Part shown: piece after piece, positions 60,801-64,000 of the stretch | Layout: each line of letters opens with the position of its first letter | Numbering within the stretch: the first letter of the stretch is position 1 | Notes under the pieces: generated by a model | What the model saw: the letters and a program-made list of their open reading frames with translations, nothing else | Databases searched by the model: none | Told to the model about the DNA's origin: nothing | Program-made: the position numbers and the translations under genes | Origin: Zhengella sp020637775 | GTDB lineage: Bacteria > Pseudomonadota > Alphaproteobacteria > Rhizobiales > Rhizobiaceae | DNA: 64,000 nt | Direction: 5' to 3' | NCBI RefSeq assembly: GCF_041397485.1 | Contig: NZ_JAWKWO010000001.1 | Location: 1 to 64,000, forward strand

Positions 60801-61622
60801 GTCGGCGGCCACAAGGTCTATCTGCGCACCGGCGAATTCGATGACGGACGCTTGGGCGAAATCTTCATCGACATGCACAAGGAAGGTGCTGCCTTCCGCG
60901 CGATGATGAACAACTTCGCCATCGCCATCTCGCTCGGCCTGCAATATGGCGTGCCGTTGGAGGAATATGTCGAGGCCTTCACCTTCACCAAGTTCGAGCC
61001 GGCCGGCATGGTCATCGGCAACGATGCCATCAAGAACGCCACGTCCATTCTCGACTACACCTTCCGTGAACTGGCCGTGTCCTATCTCGGCCGGCATGAT
61101 CTCGCCCATGTCGACACCTCGGACTTCACCAACACCGCACTCGGCAAGGGCATCACCGAGGGCAAGCTTCAGCCGGTCTCCAAGGGCCTGACCCGCGGCG
61201 CCTCGCTGAAAGTGGTGACCGGTACGGAAACGCCGAAGGGCTCGGCGACCACCCCTGCCCCGAAGGCACCGGGTTCGGCGCCGATGCGCGCCGTCTCCGG
61301 CGCGGCGGCCGTCGCGGTGGCGGCGAAGTCGAACGTGCTGGAACTGCGCGAGGAATCGACCGCCTTCAAGCGCGACTACGAAGAACGCGCGAAGGAGTTC
61401 GAGGACGAGGCGGAGATGGAGGAACTGTTCTCCGACGACGCCCAGAACGAGGCGGAAGCCGCCAAGGCGGAGGCGAAGAAGGTGGAGAACGACCGGCGCG
61501 CCAAGGCGATCATGCAGGGCTATACGGGCAATTCCTGCCCGGAATGCCAGAACTTCACCATGGTGCGCAACGGCACCTGCGAGAAGTGCGACACCTGCGG
61601 CTCTACGTCGGGCTGCAGTTGA
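57849..61622 (+). CDS. nrdJ: Adenosylcobalamin-dependent ribonucleoside-diphosphate reductase (class II)
   Basis: 1257 residues, typical of alphaproteobacterial NrdJ. Reduces ribonucleotides using a B12 radical and works with or without oxygen. Visible are ANSPQWFNTGLHW (about 150), the C-loop region NCLSxSNPC-like NPCSEYMFLDDTACNLASLNL (active Cys, about 475), IAPTGTIGLVMDCDTTGIEPDF, and the C-terminal zinc/redox tail CPECQNFTMVRNGTCEKCD-CGSTSGC with the reducing Cys pairs. Controlled by paired NrdR boxes upstream. No nrdAB in the window. Followed by a terminator hairpin. Confidence 0.96.
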   Translation: MRIERRFTTTESGAYGGLEFRKATSEIRNPDGSVVFRLENIDVPARFSQVAADILAQKYFRKAGVPARLKKVEENDVPSFLWRSVADEKALAALPEEERYGSETDARQVFTRLAGTWTYWGWKGGYFDGEEDAAAFMDELAYMLAAQMVAPNSPQWFNTGLHWAYGIDGPGQGHFYVDPFTGKLKQSDSAYEHPQPHACFIQSVGDDLVNDGGIMDLWVREARLFKYGSGTGSNFSHLRGEGEKLSGGGKSSGLMSFLKIGDRAAGAIKSGGTTRRAAKMVVVDIDHPDIEAYIDWKVKEEQKVAALVTGSKIVKKHLAAIMKACVNCAGHDDDCYDPKLNSALKRAIKDAKRDQVPENYVKRVIQFARQGYTSIEFKTYDTDWDSEAYLTVSGQNSNNSVSLKDDFLRAVEEDGDWNLVNRIDGKVAKTLKARDLWEKIGHAAWASADPGLHFNTTMNDWHTCKAAGPIRASNPCSEYMFLDDTACNLASLNLLQFKDADTGRIRIDDYEHAVRLWTVVLEISVMMAQFPSKQIAKLSYEYRTLGLGFANIGGLLMTSGIPYDSPQGRAICGALTAIMTGVAYATSAEMAGELGTFPAYKPNRDHMLRVIRNHRRAAHGLGEGYEDLAVAPVPLDHANCPDAALIEHATGAWDKALELGEKNGYRNAQATVIAPTGTIGLVMDCDTTGIEPDFALVKFKKLAGGGYFKIINRAVPAALRTLGYSESQIAEIEAYAVGHGNMNQAPGINPSALRAKGFTDDKIEALNTALKSAFDIKFAFNKWTLGEDFCLHTLGFTNEQLDDFSFEMLPALGFTKKEIEAANIHVCGAMTLEGAPFLKEAHLPVFDCANPCGKIGKRYLSVESHIDMMAAAQPFISGAISKTINMPNDATVEDCKSAYLRSWKKALKANALYRDGSKLSQPLNASLIEDEEDEEDTLEAIVEAPKAAAAAAVTEKIVERIVEKVSREREKLPNRRKGYTQKAVVGGHKVYLRTGEFDDGRLGEIFIDMHKEGAAFRAMMNNFAIAISLGLQYGVPLEEYVEAFTFTKFEPAGMVIGNDAIKNATSILDYTFRELAVSYLGRHDLAHVDTSDFTNTALGKGITEGKLQPVSKGLTRGASLKVVTGTETPKGSATTPAPKAPGSAPMRAVSGAAAVAVAAKSNVLELREESTAFKRDYEERAKEFEDEAEMEELFSDDAQNEAEAAKAEAKKVENDRRAKAIMQGYTGNSCPECQNFTMVRNGTCEKCDTCGSTSGCS

Positions 61623-61668
61623 CCCGAACCCGCCTCTGAGCGGTATGCCACACACCTGTCGTCCAGAG

Positions 61669-61692
61669 TTCGGGGGCATGTTTGCCCCCGAA
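61669..61692. terminator. Hairpin terminator after nrdJ
   Basis: Perfect 10-bp stem TTCGGGGGCA / TGCCCCCGAA with a TGTT loop, followed by ATCGTTTG. Lies 46 nt past the nrdJ stop, between convergent genes. Confidence 0.65.
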
Positions 61693-61812
61693 ATCGTTTG
61701 CCCCGTCTGTCAATGCCGGTAGCCCAAGCCGCGCCGAACGCCGCGCAAATCCGCCGCTTCCAGAAAAGGCAGCGACGCGCGACCGTGGATCTGGAGGGGC
61801 CGGCGGCTGTTC

Positions 61813-64000
61813 TCACACGATTCCGAAATCGGAAAGGGCGGCATAATCATCTGTAAATGCCGCCTGGATCGCAACACCGTCGAGCACGCTGTCGAAGATC
61901 AGCCCGGCTTCGATCCTGCCGTCAAACAGGCTGTCAATGCGATCGTTGTCCTCCGTCCGGTTCATGGTACTGCCACCGAAAACCAGGTTTTCATCCGCGT
62001 TCAGCCAGTTCGCTCCGGTTTCCTCCAGATCGGCGATCTCACCGTCGAGATAGAGGCGGGCCACGCCGCCACCGAAGGTAAAGGCTGCCTCATGGGTTTC
62101 ACCCGCAGCGATGCTGTCGCGCGCGACCAGGGTGTGTGACCTGTCCGTGGTCTGGAAACGGACGACAAGATCGTCTCCCTGCACATACATCGTCAGGTGG
62201 CCGCCATCCTGGTAGCCGTATCCGTCACGCGAGAACAGGGTGTCGCGGTCGCCATCGGTATCGTCGGGCGTGAAGCGGACCAGCACGCTGGCTTCGGCCA
62301 GCGCGAATGCCGGCGCCGACACTTCCTCATGGTATCCGCCTGAACGCGAGACGGTGAGCGGTCCATCGAGCGCAAACACCTGTCCCGCCTTCAGCGCGGC
62401 AAGATCGACATTCCCGACTGTCAGCGCTTCGTTGCGCAACACCCCGTCCTGCAAGTCCTGGCCCAAGAGACCGTTCAGCCAGTCGGCGACGGTGGAAACC
62501 GATGCATTCCTGTCGCCGTCCTCGTTGAGGAAGCGGCCGCGATCGATCTCGAACCCGATATGATAGATGCCGTCGGCAACCGTGTTGACGGCATTCCTGC
62601 CGAACAGTTCGGAGACCGCGCCATCGCCCTGGACGAGGTGAAACCCGGTTTCCGCGCCCTCCTCGTCATCCCCGTGCAATCCGGTGAACAGCGCCAGCGT
62701 CTGCGTGTCGGACCGGATATACTGGTTGATGTCGTAGATGTCGAAGGTGGAAATCGTGCCATCATTGGCCGCGCCGGTGGCTTTTATGGCCGTCAGGATG
62801 ATGGCGTTGAGACCATCGGCAGCCTCGGCGCCGGCGCGGATATCGGATGTGGAAATGCGCTGCTGCAAGCGATCGTCGTCCGTGATCGTGTCCACCAGGA
62901 TGTCGAGCCCGGTTCCGCTGCTGCCATGGACATAGGGGTTGACGGTGGACGCGGCCGCCAGCGCGGCCATGTCGGTTTCCGACAAGAGGCTGTCGAGCCA
63001 CCCGGCGACGGTCTGCAGGGATGCATTGGCATTGCCGTCCTCGTTCAGAAGCCGGTCGCCGCGAATCTCGAACCCGATATGGTACAGGCCGTCGGCAACG
63101 GAATCGATGGCGTTCGAACCGTATAGCAGGGTCGTCGCCCCGTCCTTCCGGACGAGGTGGAAGCCCGTTTCCACGTCGTTGGCGTCATCGCCATGGGCTG
63201 CCATGAAGGCATCGAACCGGGCCGCGTCCTCGCGAATATAGCGGTTGATCTCATGAATGTCGGCGGTCCGGATGGTGCCGTTGACGGCCACCCCGGTCCC
63301 GATGATCGCCTCCACGATCAACGCGTTGAGTTCATTTGCTGCTTCGGCGCCGCCACGGATATCGAATTCGGATATCCGCGCCTCGAGACCGGGATCGTCC
63401 ATAATGACGGAAACCAGGTGATCGAGGCCGGTACCCGTGCCGCCCGGGGATGGTGCGTTTCCGGTGGCCAGCGTCCCGGCCTGAAGATCGGCGGCGAGCA
63501 GTTCATCGAGCCAGTAGGCGACTGTCTGGACGGAGGCATTGCGGTTGCCATCCTCGTTCAGGAACCGGCCGTTCTCCACTTCGAACCCGATATGGAAAAT
63601 GCCGTCGAACACCGTGTCGAGGGCGTTTTCGCCGAACAGAAGGGTCTGGCCGCCATCGTTCTGCAACAGGTGATAGCCTGTTTCCACGCCATCCTCGTCA
63701 TCACCATGCGCGGCGACGAAGGCATCAATGCGGGTGGGATCGGAGCGGATCCACTGGTTGATGGCCAGGACATCGGAGGCCGTGATGGTGCCGTCATCGG
63801 CCAGCCCGTATGTCGCGATGCCATCGAGGATCAACCGGCTGATCGCCATGCCGGCATCGATGCCCTCGACCTGCCCTGATGTCGCGACGTTGCGCTCGAT
63901 GCCCGGATCGTCGAACACGATGCCGGCCAGGAGGTCAAGCCCGGTGCCGGTTGTCGCGACGGCGAGCGGATCCGCATCAGCGTTGAACAGCGCGCCGGTG
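61813..64000 (-). CDS. Large repeat protein with LamG-like C terminus, 5' part outside the window
   Basis: The frame is open to the right edge, so only the C-terminal 729 residues or so are present. At least three repeats of about 172 residues are seen, each running from TGLDxLVxxIxDDPxLExRIS through DGTIxTxDIxxINxYIRxDxxRxxAF, HGDDExxxETGFHL, to ADGIYHIGFEIxxGRFLNEDGNxNAS and TVAxWLNxLL. The first partial repeat starts at the window edge. The last about 230 residues change to a concanavalin/LamG-like beta sandwich (FALAEASVLVRFTPDDTDGDRD; LYLDGEIADLEETG). No transmembrane segment in the visible part. Likely exported surface or calcium-binding protein; substrate unknown. Confidence 0.78.
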   Translation of the reverse strand, partial: TGALFNADADPLAVATTGTGLDLLAGIVFDDPGIERNVATSGQVEGIDAGMAISRLILDGIATYGLADDGTITASDVLAINQWIRSDPTRIDAFVAAHGDDEDGVETGYHLLQNDGGQTLLFGENALDTVFDGIFHIGFEVENGRFLNEDGNRNASVQTVAYWLDELLAADLQAGTLATGNAPSPGGTGTGLDHLVSVIMDDPGLEARISEFDIRGGAEAANELNALIVEAIIGTGVAVNGTIRTADIHEINRYIREDAARFDAFMAAHGDDANDVETGFHLVRKDGATTLLYGSNAIDSVADGLYHIGFEIRGDRLLNEDGNANASLQTVAGWLDSLLSETDMAALAAASTVNPYVHGSSGTGLDILVDTITDDDRLQQRISTSDIRAGAEAADGLNAIILTAIKATGAANDGTISTFDIYDINQYIRSDTQTLALFTGLHGDDEEGAETGFHLVQGDGAVSELFGRNAVNTVADGIYHIGFEIDRGRFLNEDGDRNASVSTVADWLNGLLGQDLQDGVLRNEALTVGNVDLAALKAGQVFALDGPLTVSRSGGYHEEVSAPAFALAEASVLVRFTPDDTDGDRDTLFSRDGYGYQDGGHLTMYVQGDDLVVRFQTTDRSHTLVARDSIAAGETHEAAFTFGGGVARLYLDGEIADLEETGANWLNADENLVFGGSTMNRTEDNDRIDSLFDGRIEAGLIFDSVLDGVAIQAAFTDDYAALSDFGIV

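Noticed and set aside
59607..61679. 690-codon leftward open frame opposite nrdJ
   Set aside because: Antisense shadow of a well-recognised class II reductase; no ribosome site or family features.
1..64000. Mobile elements or CRISPR arrays
   Set aside because: No transposase, integrase, phage gene, regularly spaced repeat or cas gene was seen. The only tRNA gene is not flanked by an integrase.

Overview
The window looks like chromosomal DNA of a GC-rich alphaproteobacterium, most likely of the Hyphomicrobiales (Rhizobiales) or a close relative. This is inferred from gene content: a carnitine dehydrogenase-thioesterase fusion beside a dehydrocarnitine-cleavage enzyme, a ChrR-type cupin anti-sigma protein, a long B12-dependent ribonucleotide reductase under NrdR boxes, an AlaX-type editing protein overlapping a CysK-type gene, and a Pat-type acetyltransferase. 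No phage, insertion sequence or CRISPR array was seen. Nearly all of the DNA is coding.

Layout. 0.4-4.4 kb: an oligopeptide-type binding protein facing a two-gene carnitine-to-glycine-betaine module. 4.6-9.6 kb: photolyase, FAD oxidoreductase, DUF1365 and cyclopropane/methyl fatty-acid synthase, the first three overlapping by 4 nt. 9.6-11.3 kb: an Lrp/AsnC regulator divergent from alanine dehydrogenase. 11.5-15.1 kb: a leftward run of acetyltransferase, mercaptopyruvate sulfurtransferase, GFA protein, AlaX editing protein and cysteine synthase. 15.3-18.2 kb: a ChrR-like cupin protein whose N-terminal zinc ligands are mostly lost, then an SDR and a GPH-type transporter. The photolyase/FAD/CFA and SDR/GPH blocks resemble pieces of the singlet-oxygen (RpoE-ChrR) regulon of Rhodobacter. 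18.3-27.5 kb: hydrolases, an MFS transporter, a Na/Pi cotransporter, threonine deaminase and TrkH. 27.6-33.8 kb: a homogentisate-type aromatic catabolic cluster (VOC protein, FahA, HmgA, DUF2783, FAD monooxygenase, MBL-fold protein) with a shared 31-bp element upstream of its two leftward transcription units. 34.3-39.9 kb: a complete peptide-type ABC transporter whose binding protein is a paralogue of the one at 0.4 kb. 40.6-45.1 kb: a large repeat protein with DUF4214-like modules, and a secreted protein of unknown function.

45.4-45.7 kb holds a tRNA-Leu(UAA) gene split inside its anticodon by a 207-nt group I intron. This is the placement and core known from cyanobacteria and plastids, here in a proteobacterial setting, and it is the most striking element of the window. 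45.8-57.2 kb carries WrbA, a molybdopterin-binding-domain protein, two tandem universal stress proteins, an ADP-forming acyl-CoA synthetase fused to a GNAT acetyltransferase, a histone-deacetylase-family protein, xanthine phosphoribosyltransferase, a Nudix protein and a PiT phosphate transporter with a PHO box. 57.8-61.6 kb is nrdJ behind two NrdR boxes and a long leader. The window ends inside a leftward gene for a large protein of ~172-residue repeats with a LamG-like C terminus.

Start sites were chosen by Shine-Dalgarno spacing and family length. All functional calls are from reading the sequence without database searches.
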